DNA from: DASQEH01 sp963765725
GTDB lineage: Bacteria; Actinomycetota; Actinomycetes; Propionibacteriales; Nocardioidaceae
Direction: 5' to 3'
Length of the DNA: 64,000 nucleotides
NCBI GenBank assembly: GCA_963765725.1
Contig: CAVXXI010000001.1
Span: 682,001-746,000 of the forward strand
Shown here: one piece after another, positions 41,579-49,048 of the stretch
Position numbering within the stretch: the first letter of the stretch is position 1
Layout: the number at the start of each line of letters is the position of its first letter
Translations under genes and position numbers: made by a program
The notes under the pieces: generated by a model
What the model was told of the DNA's origin: nothing
Databases searched by the model: none
The model's input: the letters and a program-made list of their open reading frames with translations, nothing else

Positions 41579-42397
41579 ATGCATGCCTGGTGCAACGGCT
41601 CTTTCGTCGAGCCCGACTCTCCTGCGATCAGCGTCCTCGACCACGGCCTTACCGTGGGCGACGGAGTGTTCGAGGCCATCAAGGTCGTCGACAACGTGCC
41701 GTTCGCGCTCACCCGACACCTCCAGCGCCTGCAAAGGTCGGCGGTCGGGCTAGGTCTACCCGAGCCGGACGAGCCGCTCGTACGCAAGGCTGTCGACGAG
41801 GTACTCCAGGCCGGTTACGTCACATTGGGACGGATCCGGATGACGTACACGGCGGGTGTCTCGCCGCTGGGCTCCGGCCGCCACACCACGGCCCCGACCC
41901 TGGTGGTCGTGATCACGGACTCGCAACCGTACCCACCGACGACGAAGGCCGTTGTGGTGCCATGGCCACGAAACGAACGCGGCGCGCTGGCTGGCCTCAA
42001 GACGACGTCCTACGCCGAGAACGTGGTCGCGCTCGCCTACGCGGAGGAGCGCGGGGCCTCGGAGGCCGTCTTCGCCAACACCGTTGGGAACCTGTGCGAA
42101 GGGACCGGGACCAACGTCTTCTGCGTCTTCGGCGACTCCGTGGCCACCCCGCCGCTCAGCGCCGGCTGCCTGTCGGGGGTCACCCGCAACCTGGTGGTCG
42201 AGTGGTGCGGGGTCGAGGAGCGTGACATCTCCCTCGCCGAGCTCGCGACGGCCGACGAGGTGTTCCTCACCTCGACGACGCGTGACGTACAGGGCGTCGC
42301 GCAGCTCGACGACCGAGTGTTCCCGGCCGAACAGCCTGTTACGGCACACGTCATGCAGATCTGGCGTGAGCGCGAACCCTTGGACGTCGACCCGTAG
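41579..42397 (+). CDS. pabC: Aminotransferase class IV (aminodeoxychorismate lyase-like)
   Basis: 272 residues from ATG 41579. DHGLTVGDGVFEAIKV (about 21-36) and LKTTSYAENVVAL with Lys141 as PLP-binding residue are class IV hallmarks, and EGTGTNVFCVFGD with LSGVTRNLV are the later ones. This fits 4-amino-4-deoxychorismate lyase for folate, but branched-chain or D-amino-acid aminotransferases are also possible from sequence. No pabA/B gene is adjacent. Leaderless promoter likely. Confidence 0.85.
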   Translation: MHAWCNGSFVEPDSPAISVLDHGLTVGDGVFEAIKVVDNVPFALTRHLQRLQRSAVGLGLPEPDEPLVRKAVDEVLQAGYVTLGRIRMTYTAGVSPLGSGRHTTAPTLVVVITDSQPYPPTTKAVVVPWPRNERGALAGLKTTSYAENVVALAYAEERGASEAVFANTVGNLCEGTGTNVFCVFGDSVATPPLSAGCLSGVTRNLVVEWCGVEERDISLAELATADEVFLTSTTRDVQGVAQLDDRVFPAEQPVTAHVMQIWREREPLDVDP

Positions 42398-42482
42398 CCA
42401 GCGCGGGCCGCGTCGACTCGCTCCAACCGGCGATCGGAACCCGTGCGTGGACCGCAGTCGCGAGGGGCGCCGGCAAGAGCCC

Positions 42483-42535
42483 ACATTTGCGCCCGGTCGG
42501 CCGAGCATGCCTTGCTCATTTGCGCCCGGTCGGCG
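42483..42535. repeat. Two or three family A repeat units between convergent genes
   Basis: ACATTTGCGCCCGGTCGGCC at 42483-42502 and CTCATTTGCGCCCGGTCGGC at 42515-42534, with a degenerate stretch between them. Same family and orientation as 15765-15884. The unit runs into the stop codon of the SRPBCC gene (42536). Confidence 0.75.
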
Positions 42536-43027
42536 TCAGGCGGGTTCGTGGGCCGCTCCGCCGGCCTCCTGGGCCGGGATCGCGAGTAGCTTGTCGACCA
42601 GGCGCCCGAAGACGAACCCCGCCGCGACCTTGGTCGGCCACCCGAGCAGCGCCCCCGTGTACCGGACCGCCGCATCTTCGGTCCAGCTGACCGAGCAGCC
42701 GCTCGACGTGGGAGTCACCGTCAACACAGCCCAGCCGTGGACGACCCGGCCGGTCTTGACCAGACGGCACGCGCCCGGGCCGTCACCGGGAGGACGCCAG
42801 TAGGTGACCTCCATCGGGTCGTCGAAGTGGACGGGCCCGAGTGACGTACGGGCGACGAACACAGCTCCTACGCCGGTGCCCGGACTGCTCGCGGTCGCGT
42901 CCGGCGTCCCCGAGACGAGTACGTCGGTCAGGGGGATGAAGTCTCCGTGCCGCCGCCAGTCGGTCAGCCGGGCCCATGCCTCTGACGCCGACAGCGCGCT
43001 GTCGCGGTGTACCTCGAACACGGCCAT
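42536..43027 (-). CDS. SRPBCC-family (polyketide-cyclase-like) protein
   Basis: 163 residues from ATG 43027, directly behind the CGNR stop codon. MAVFEVHRDSALSASEAWAR starts the fold; then VTYWRPPGDGPGACRLVKTG and GWAVLTVTPTSSGCSVSWTE follow. A ligand cavity is likely, but the ligand is unknown. Probably translated with the upstream CGNR gene, with no gap. Confidence 0.85.
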   Translation of the reverse strand: MAVFEVHRDSALSASEAWARLTDWRRHGDFIPLTDVLVSGTPDATASSPGTGVGAVFVARTSLGPVHFDDPMEVTYWRPPGDGPGACRLVKTGRVVHGWAVLTVTPTSSGCSVSWTEDAAVRYTGALLGWPTKVAAGFVFGRLVDKLLAIPAQEAGGAAHEPA

Positions 43028-43597
43028 TCAGGCGCTGCCTGCACTGATCAGGCCGCGCTTGCGTGCCCGGTACGCCGCGACGTTGAGCCGGTTCCCGCAG
43101 GTCCGGGCGTCGCAGTACCGCTTCGAGCGGTTCCGCGACATGTCGATCAGCACGGACGAGCAGTCCGGAGCCTCGCAGACCCGCAGCCGGTCGGTCTCGC
43201 CGGCGGCGACGACGTGGGCGAGCGCCATCCCTCCATCGACGGCGATGTGGTCGGCGAGTGCCGCACCGGGAGCGAAGTAGTGGACGTGCCAGTCGTAGCC
43301 GTCGTGATTGGTGAGCCGAGGACACACCGGGGCCTGCGCGACGAGGGAGTTCACCTCGACCGCCACCGCGGCGGGGTCAGAGGCGCCGAAGACCGTGCGG
43401 AAGCGCTCCCGTACCTCGTGGACCGCGGTCACGTCGGCGTAGTCGCGGTCGTCCACACCCGACACGTGGTGCTGGGCGACGAAGGCGTACAGGTCGGCGG
43501 GGGAGGGGAGGTCGTCTCGACCTCCGCAGTCCGGTGACGTGTTGACCAGGTCGACCACAGTCTGCAGGGACAGCTGTGTGTCGTGGCTGAACATCAC
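43028..43597 (-). CDS. CGNR-zinc-finger regulator (ABATE-domain-like N-terminus)
   Basis: 189 residues from GTG 43597. The C-terminus shows the CGNR motif: RVCEAPDCSSVLIDMSRNRS, KRYCDARTCGNRLNVAAYRA, with Cys at about 142, 147, 163 and 168 binding zinc. The N-terminal 130 residues are an ABATE-type domain (LQTVVDLVNTSPDCGG). Such proteins are thought to be stress-linked transcription regulators. A leaderless promoter (TACGCT, 6 nt before GTG) is likely. The SRPBCC gene follows directly. Confidence 0.92.
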   Translation of the reverse strand: MMFSHDTQLSLQTVVDLVNTSPDCGGRDDLPSPADLYAFVAQHHVSGVDDRDYADVTAVHEVRERFRTVFGASDPAAVAVEVNSLVAQAPVCPRLTNHDGYDWHVHYFAPGAALADHIAVDGGMALAHVVAAGETDRLRVCEAPDCSSVLIDMSRNRSKRYCDARTCGNRLNVAAYRARKRGLISAGSA

Positions 43598-43603
43598 AGC
43601 CCC

Positions 43604-43609
43604 AGCGTA
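43604..43609 (-). promoter_or_regulatory. Putative -10 element for leaderless CGNR gene
   Basis: TACGCT on the minus strand, followed by GGGGCT and then GTG 43597. The 6-nt distance supports GTG as the start rather than the ATG codon that follows it. Confidence 0.5.
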
Positions 43610-43650
43610 GACACCTCGCGGATCGCGGCCCAGGCGCCGAGTCGGTCGCG

Positions 43651-44067
43651 TCAGGTGAGCAGGCTGGCCAGCGCGGTTTCGACGTCGACGTGGTCGCCCT
43701 CGGTGCCGGAGCGTACGAGGGTCTCGGCCTCGGCCAGGAAGTCGTACAGCTCGTCCGTACGGGCCTGGATATGGGCCTCACCGTCGGGCGACGAGAGCTC
43801 GATGATCGTGGCCGCGTGCCCCAGGGCATCGAGGCACGGCCAGATGTGCACGTCCCCGTCTCCTGCCGGCTGGTGGATGCCCGCCTTGAGGAGGTCGCGG
43901 GCGAAGACCCACTGCACCTGGGTCTCTCCGGCGAGGAAGCAGGCCACGACCGCGTAGGGGTCGCTCTTGTCGTAGCGCAGCTCGGCGGCCAACGGCGTAG
44001 CTGTTCCGTTCGCGTCGAGCAGCTCGAGGGCTAGCCCCCGTGTGATGCTCGCTGGCACGGTATCCAT
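43651..44067 (-). CDS. ssgB: SsgA/SsgB-family sporulation and cell-division protein
   Basis: 138 residues from ATG 44067, chosen because its length matches the family and the longer frame has no good ribosome binding site. Hallmarks: LRYDKSDPYAVVACFLAGET, VQWVFARDLLKAGIHQPAGD, VHIWPCLDALG. In Streptomyces SsgB recruits FtsZ to sporulation septa; other SsgA-like proteins tune division and spore wall. Which paralogue this is cannot be decided. An inverted repeat (44106-44126) sits in the promoter region. Presence argues for a morphologically differentiating actinobacterium. Confidence 0.9.
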   Translation of the reverse strand: MDTVPASITRGLALELLDANGTATPLAAELRYDKSDPYAVVACFLAGETQVQWVFARDLLKAGIHQPAGDGDVHIWPCLDALGHAATIIELSSPDGEAHIQARTDELYDFLAEAETLVRSGTEGDHVDVETALASLLT

Positions 44068-44105
44068 AGCTGTTGGGCCCTTTCCTCGGTCCGTCATCCC
44101 AGTAA

Positions 44106-44126
44106 ACGACTCAAACGCTGAGTCGT
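44106..44126. promoter_or_regulatory. Perfect inverted repeat upstream of ssgB-like gene
   Basis: ACGACTCA (44106-44113), spacer AACGC, TGAGTCGT (44119-44126). It is 39 bp before the start codon at 44067, which fits an operator for a developmental regulator. No SsgR-type regulator gene lies beside it. Confidence 0.6.
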
Positions 44127-44313
44127 GACGGTCTCCGCTGGAGCAAAACCGACCGGCGCCGTATTCTGGCCGGACAAGGTGGAGCAACGGGTCAAAGAGG
44201 GCACAACAGCACCCGAACGGCGCCCCCCGACCGGCGAACGGTTGATGTCGGCCTCACCGGACGACGCCCGCGCACCGGGCCACGCCGCTTTCGGCGCGAG
44301 GCCGCCCTTGCGC

Positions 44314-44319
44314 TAACCT
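44314..44319 (+). promoter_or_regulatory. Putative -10 element for tRNA-Val (CAC)
   Basis: TAACCT, whose end is 25 nt before the mature tRNA start at 44344. The hexamer fits TANNNT; no firm -35 could be chosen. Confidence 0.45.
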
Positions 44320-44343
44320 GTGGCCTCATCCCGGTTCGTCACG

Positions 44344-44415
44344 GGGCGATTGGCGCAGTGGTAGCGCGCTTCGTTCACACCGAAGAGGTCACTGGTTCGA
44401 ACCCAGTATCGCCCA
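44344..44415 (+). tRNA. tRNA-Val (anticodon CAC)
   Basis: 72 nt on the plus strand. The acceptor stem GGGCGAT pairs with ATCGCCC; the anticodon arm CTTCG-TTCACAC-CGAAG gives anticodon CAC (Val). The CCA end is not encoded. It is nearly identical in stems to tRNA-Val (GAC) at 41169-41240 and in the opposite direction. Confidence 0.95.
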
Positions 44416-44659
44416 CCGGCAGTACGTCCTGGAGCCGAGCCGTCATGGACGCCGAGGCGCGTGCGCCGCTGACGTACACCAGTGCCGCACATCACCGGTC
44501 AGACGGACTGCGGCCCGGCACTCCCGTCCTTGGGCGTTACGCAAAGTCACGGTAGGGGCCGATTCGGCGCATATTCCCGTGGCCGACGCCCGGCGAGTCC
44601 GATGATTTGGCCAGCCCGGTTTGTCGGGAACCGGCTCGCGTCAATGGGAGGTGCTTTTC

Positions 44660-44728
44660 ATGCTGTGGACCATTCTGGTGATTGTTGTCATCGTTGTGCT
44701 CGTCCTTGTCGTACTACGGCGCCGCTGA
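44660..44728 (+). CDS. 22-residue membrane peptide
   Basis: ATG 44660 to TGA 44726-44728, with GGGAGG about 9 nt upstream. The peptide starts MLWTILVIVVIVVLVLVVLR and ends RR, one membrane span with a basic end. This resembles the short MLWTI-type hydrophobic peptides seen in many bacteria (the lmo0937-like group). It stands alone between the tRNA and the gene at 44793. Confidence 0.6.
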   Translation: MLWTILVIVVIVVLVLVVLRRR

Positions 44729-44792
44729 CTACGTGCGCGCCCCTTGCTCTGCAGGGGCGCGCCCGACGCGTTGCCCGGAGTAGGGGACGCTC

Positions 44793-44972
44793 TCACTCGG
44801 GCCGCATGCGGTCGGCGGGGATCCAGGCCAGGTACCGCATGCCCGGCGAGACGGAGTACCTGACGTACCCGCGCCACCCCTCGCAGTCGCGCCGCCAGGC
44901 TCGCAGCTCGCCGTCGCACCACTGGTCGCCACGGTGAACCAGGACCGGTCTTGGTGGGTCGACCAGGCGCAT
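44793..44972 (-). CDS. Small conserved hypothetical protein (Trp/Arg-rich)
   Basis: 59 residues from ATG 44972 to TGA 44793-44795. The protein has Trp-rich segments: HRGDQWCDGELRAWRRD and GWRGYVRYSVSPGMRYLAW, then IPADRMRPE. The rhythm W-x-G-x-L-R-A-W-R-R-D... G-W-R-G-x-V-R-Y is one I associate with short actinobacterial hypotheticals. Leaderless promoter likely (TACCCT 5 nt before ATG). Function unknown. Confidence 0.6.
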   Translation of the reverse strand: MRLVDPPRPVLVHRGDQWCDGELRAWRRDCEGWRGYVRYSVSPGMRYLAWIPADRMRPE

Positions 44973-44977
44973 GGCTC

Positions 44978-44983
44978 AGGGTA
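44978..44983 (-). promoter_or_regulatory. Putative -10 element for the 44972 gene
   Basis: TACCCT on the minus strand, ending 5 nt before ATG 44972. It suits a leaderless start. Confidence 0.4.
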
Positions 44984-45155
44984 GGTGCCGTGCCGGACAA
45001 CGGCGCCATCTGCGGCTTGCCGCCCGGCCTCACCGTTCGGTGGAGCGCTACATCCACATTCGGACGGTTTTAGCCAGCACTATGCCACTTTGTGTAATTA
45101 ACTGACTACTCTGCGGCTACCACCACCCACCTGGTATCTCCGGAGGTAGCCCCGT

Positions 45156-46313
45156 ATGGATGCAATGAGCCGTCGCAGCGCACTACGAGTCTTCGGGGGT
45201 GCGATCGGCGTCGCGGTGGTAGGTGGCGCGGCCGGCGGGCTGCTGACGCCGCCCACGGCCAGCGCAGTAGGCGCAGCGGTCAGGCTCGACAAGGTGCACT
45301 ACGCCCACGGCGAACGCATGTTCTTGACGATCCGGCATCACTCCGGACGACGCGGGCACGTCGTCGTCCACGACAGCACGGGGCTGCGCTGGCGCAAGAA
45401 GCACGAAAACGCGACCCACCAGGTGTGGACGGCGGTTGCGGTGACTCACGGCCACGCGGTCATCCGCTGCAGTGTCGACGTCCCGAGCCGGGCCGCGGCG
45501 ACTCACATCGGCGACGTGGGATACCGCGTGGCGCGCAAGGCCACCGCGCTGACCAGGATAGGGATGAGCTCACCTGCGTCCGTCTGGTCCCAGCGCATCA
45601 CGGAGGTCGGCGGCGGAGTCTCGGCGAGGCGGATCTTCGCCGACCTCTCAAAGGGTGCCGGCGACCAGATGACGCTCGTCGACCAGGCTCACGCTGCGGG
45701 CATGATGCCCGTCGTCTCGTACAAGGTGGGTGGCGACGCGGCAGGGGCGGCGGCCGGCAAGTTCAACGGTGTGGCCCAGGCCGCCGCGGCCAAGCTGGCC
45801 GCCTACGGACTTCCCACCACGGTCACCTACTGGCACGAGCCGAGCCCCGACATCTCCGCCGCCCAGTACGTCGCAGCCAGCAAGCAGCTGCTCCCCATCT
45901 TCAAACAGAGCCACATCAAGGTCGGGCCCTTCCTCAATGGATGGCTGCTCGACCGCCAGCTGTCGACGCTGACCTCGTACTGCCCCGACGAGCTGTTCGG
46001 GCTGTGGGACTGGGTCGGCATCGACACCTACGAGTCCGGGACCATGACCTCGCCGGGGCCGATCAAGCCCGCGGACCGGATCCCGAAGCTCATCGACTAC
46101 GTCGCCTCCCGCGGCTTCAGCAACCCGCTCGGCGTCGGCGAGTACAACGGGTACAGCGCCGCGACGATCTCCGATGCCGGAAACGCGATCCTGAACCATC
46201 CGCAGGTCGCTTTCGGGTGCATGTGGAACTCCACCATCGGCAAGGGCTACACGCTGACGGGTTCCCGGCTGGACGCGTTCAAGCAGACCCTCGCCGATCC
46301 GGGAGCCGCGTAG
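45156..46313 (+). CDS. Tat-exported glycoside-hydrolase-like TIM-barrel protein
   Basis: 385 residues from ATG 45156, with CCGGAGGT about 9 nt upstream. Tat signal: SRRSALRVFGG followed by a hydrophobic stretch and ASA. After a beta domain (about 45-120) comes a barrel-like part with VTYWHEPSPDISAAQ and NPLGVGEYNG, which carry Glu residues at strand ends and resemble catalytic Glu pairs of clan-A glycosidases. It may act on an exopolysaccharide or plant polymer. The promoter zone is AT-rich and contains TGCCACTTTGTG (45083-45094). Exact family not identified. Confidence 0.7.
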   Translation: MDAMSRRSALRVFGGAIGVAVVGGAAGGLLTPPTASAVGAAVRLDKVHYAHGERMFLTIRHHSGRRGHVVVHDSTGLRWRKKHENATHQVWTAVAVTHGHAVIRCSVDVPSRAAATHIGDVGYRVARKATALTRIGMSSPASVWSQRITEVGGGVSARRIFADLSKGAGDQMTLVDQAHAAGMMPVVSYKVGGDAAGAAAGKFNGVAQAAAAKLAAYGLPTTVTYWHEPSPDISAAQYVAASKQLLPIFKQSHIKVGPFLNGWLLDRQLSTLTSYCPDELFGLWDWVGIDTYESGTMTSPGPIKPADRIPKLIDYVASRGFSNPLGVGEYNGYSAATISDAGNAILNHPQVAFGCMWNSTIGKGYTLTGSRLDAFKQTLADPGAA

Positions 46314-46352
46314 GCCGCCGACGCACGTACGGTGGCGACGGCGCCTGCACCG

Positions 46353-47819
46353 TCAGTACGGCAGGAAGCAGATGCCGGCATGCCCCTGAGCGACGCCGCC
46401 CGTCGGCGTCGTGCCGCAGCCGTCGGTGTTCTGCGCGTTGTCACTCGCGATCCACAGCCCGGCGCTGGTCAGCAGCATGTCGTCCGCGCCGAGGCCGCGG
46501 CCGCGCGCGTACCTACCGACCAGCGGGTCGCTGGTCGTGTACACGCTGCCGGAGCTCGCGGTGAAGCCGCCCATGCCGGGTGCCGACACCCGCGTCGCCC
46601 CCGGGGTCAGGTAGGTGTCGCAGCCGAGCCGGTTGCTCGCGTAGCGCTCGTGCCCGCCTACGTACACCGAGTCGGCGTCCGCGGCCGTCGCGTACAGCGA
46701 GTCGCACCCGGTGTAGTTGATCCACAGCCGCGACTGTCCTGGCGCGGCGGTCGTCGGGTACGCGGCCACCGCGTCGCAGAGGCCCGCACGGGGGTCGTGC
46801 ACCTTGAAGCCCGGCCCGGTGGCCGGCTTGTAGCCGGTCGACGCGACGAAGAGCCTGGCCATGTCGGGCGACCAGCTGGCGTCCTGTACGTAGAAGGGGT
46901 GGTTGGCACCACAGAACGCGTTGAAGTCCGGTGAGTACCACGGGTCCAGTGACGCCTGGCCGGCCGTCAGGTCGACCATGAACAGCTGTTGCCGGCTCTG
47001 GCCCGCAACTGACGTGAAGACGCCCATGGCGAGCAACTTCGACCGGTCCGGGCTGAGCGCGAAGTTGTAGACGTGCGTGGCAGTCGGCGCCGACGGCCTG
47101 CCGTTGGCGTCTGTGTACGAGTACGTGCCCGAGATCGAGAGGTTCAGGTAGCCGTCGTCCAGCCCCGTGCTGGGGCTGAGGCTCGCGAGATAGGGCCGGT
47201 TCGAACCGTTGATAGAGGTGAAGCGTCCACCGACGAGCAGCCGCCCGCGCGCCCGGACCAGTGTGTCGACCATCGCCGAGGCCCGATGCGCGAAGCTCGT
47301 GTTCACCGCGCCGGTAGTGGTGGACACTGCTGCCAGCTTCCGCGCCGTCGTCCCGTGCACCGCCGTGAACGTGCCGCCCAGATATGCGGTGTCGCAGTGG
47401 GGGGACAGGGCGATGGCGTTCACCCGCCCGTTGGCGTTGGGGTCCCAAGAGGTCACCGCCCCCGTGGTCGCGTTGAAACTGAAGACGTTGTTGCGCGCGT
47501 ACACGGCCGTTCCGCGCTGGATGCTGGTGAACAGGCCCACCGCGTACATGGTGTTGCCGCACTGCAGGAGCTGTCTGACCTGCTCGACGCTGCCGTCGGT
47601 ACCGCTGGTGGCGAGGTGTGGCATACCACTCGCGGCGGTCGGGCCGACCGGGGTGGTGGCCGCGGCGGCAGCCGGCGCCGCGAACCCCGCGACCAGGGCA
47701 GCGGCGACCCAGAGTGCCCAGCCGGTCCGCCGTCCTCCGGCACCGGTCAGGAGGCTTCTCCTACTGTCCGCTCGCTGTCCGGTGTGGCGTCGGTGCAGGG
47801 TCGTCCTGAAGCTGGCCAT
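46353..47819 (-). CDS. Secreted beta-propeller-like protein
   Basis: 488 residues from ATG 47819 with GGGGGAG 6 nt before it. A long signal sequence (about 1-55; RRTGWALWVAAALVAGFAAP) is followed by beta-rich repeats such as NNVFSFNATTGAVTSWDPNA and YLGGTFTAVHGTTARKLAAV, which look like blades of the PKD/delta-60 type propellers. Eight Cys. It is convergent with the glycosidase-like protein, and both are exported. No catalytic motif was recognised; adhesion or binding is possible. Confidence 0.7.
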   Translation of the reverse strand: MASFRTTLHRRHTGQRADSRRSLLTGAGGRRTGWALWVAAALVAGFAAPAAAAATTPVGPTAASGMPHLATSGTDGSVEQVRQLLQCGNTMYAVGLFTSIQRGTAVYARNNVFSFNATTGAVTSWDPNANGRVNAIALSPHCDTAYLGGTFTAVHGTTARKLAAVSTTTGAVNTSFAHRASAMVDTLVRARGRLLVGGRFTSINGSNRPYLASLSPSTGLDDGYLNLSISGTYSYTDANGRPSAPTATHVYNFALSPDRSKLLAMGVFTSVAGQSRQQLFMVDLTAGQASLDPWYSPDFNAFCGANHPFYVQDASWSPDMARLFVASTGYKPATGPGFKVHDPRAGLCDAVAAYPTTAAPGQSRLWINYTGCDSLYATAADADSVYVGGHERYASNRLGCDTYLTPGATRVSAPGMGGFTASSGSVYTTSDPLVGRYARGRGLGADDMLLTSAGLWIASDNAQNTDGCGTTPTGGVAQGHAGICFLPY

Positions 47820-48563
47820 CGATGTCTCCCCCGAGTAGGGCCGGGGCGCCGAGTGCGAGGGGCTCCGCCGAGCCGATGTCGCCGACGAGCCGGCCGTTCG
47901 TCCTCCAGGCTCGCACACGGGATGCCCTGCCGACGCCTTGTCGGCCGTTTGTCCCTTTCGCGTCGCGGGGGACGCGGCCGCGAAGCCGGGCCCGACGACG
48001 GCCGGTACCGCTAGTCGCCGCCGCTCTCGGGGACATGGCTGTGGAGCTGGGGCAGGTGCCAGTCGCCTGGGACGTTGGCCACGATGGCCAGACCCATTCA
48101 GACGACCATCACCACGACCGTGATACAGCCGGCCGCCATGATGGCCGGCGTCGACAAGCGAGGCCACCCCAGCGGTGACGACTGCGCTGCTGCCCCTAGC
48201 ACAGCAGGATCAGCGTCATGATGAACCACATGATGATGAGGGCGACAAGCGAATAGGGACCTCATCGGTGAGGTGGGTCACTCCTGGCGACCTGGTGGCG
48301 CCACCGACGACCCGGCATCGGCGGGGTGACGCCCCTGCCGGCCCCTCGCGTGGTGGCGCCGGCAGCGCTGCAGGCGCCACCGGGTCCACCCGGCGCGCTG
48401 CGGTCGCGCCGGACGCCCTTTACGCTTGCCGCACCAGCCGTCATGGGGACGGCCCGGAGGTGTCCTCAACGTTGAGCGCACGTCGCCAGGGAACTGGCCT
48501 CCGTGTCGATCACCACGACCGCCGCTCACCTCGCGGCCGTCACGAGAAGACAGGAAGGCACAT
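47820..48563. other. 744-bp intergenic region with very small ORFs only
   Basis: Two tiny frames on the minus strand, one encoding MWFIMTLILLC before a TAG and the other starting MGLAIVANVPGDWHLPQLHS, have start codons but no ribosome binding site. Longer frames on both strands are low-complexity. The last 20 bp before 48564 hold the Shine-Dalgarno of the next gene. Confidence 0.4.
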
Positions 48564-48929
48564 ATGAGCAAGACATCGATGCTTTTCGCCGGGGCGGTGG
48601 GATACCTCCTCGGCGCCCGGGCCGGCCGGGAGCGCTACGAGCAGATCGTCGAGCAGGCGCAGCGGATCTGGACCAACCCTGGTGTTCAGAAGGCCACTCG
48701 CAACGCCCAGGACCTCGCCCGCGAGAAGGCTCCGGTCGTCGGCGAGAAGCTCACCGGCGCCGCGAAGTCGGCGGCCAGCAGCGCGAGCAGCGCGGTGGGC
48801 GGGCGGAACGGGAGCTCGACCGGCAGCGACGGGGACACCCCAGGGGTCGCCACGCCGGGGATCCCCGAGCCGGAGGTCGTTCCGGTCACCGACCCGCTGG
48901 TCAACCCCGACGGGCCCATCGTCACCTGA
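48564..48929 (+). CDS. YtxH-like small membrane-associated protein
   Basis: 121 residues from ATG 48564 with AGGAAGG 6 nt upstream. MSKTSMLFAGAVGYLLGARA forms a glycine-rich hydrophobic N-terminus (GxxxG pattern), followed by GRERYEQIVEQAQRIW and a basic helix, then an Ala/Ser-rich linker and an acidic, Pro-rich tail. Short YtxH-like proteins of actinobacteria have this layout. Function unknown. Confidence 0.8.
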   Translation: MSKTSMLFAGAVGYLLGARAGRERYEQIVEQAQRIWTNPGVQKATRNAQDLAREKAPVVGEKLTGAAKSAASSASSAVGGRNGSSTGSDGDTPGVATPGIPEPEVVPVTDPLVNPDGPIVT

Positions 48930-49048
48930 CAGCGGCGAGCTCAGCACGGTAACTGCGGCGACGGGGCGGTGACCTGCTCGATACGATTCACGTTCCGGTA
49001 GGCGTGTTCGCGCGCCGCTACCGCCGGTTCCGTCTCGAGGAGGTCACC

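Noticed and set aside
47822..48178. A 118-codon ORF upstream of the YtxH-like gene
   Set aside because: It begins within 3 bp of the divergent propeller gene's start, has low complexity and no ribosome binding site, and overlaps frames on the other strand.
48930..49048. T-box riboswitch before thrS
   Set aside because: I could find neither the AGGGUGGNACCGCG-type antiterminator core nor room for the specifier stem in 119 bp.
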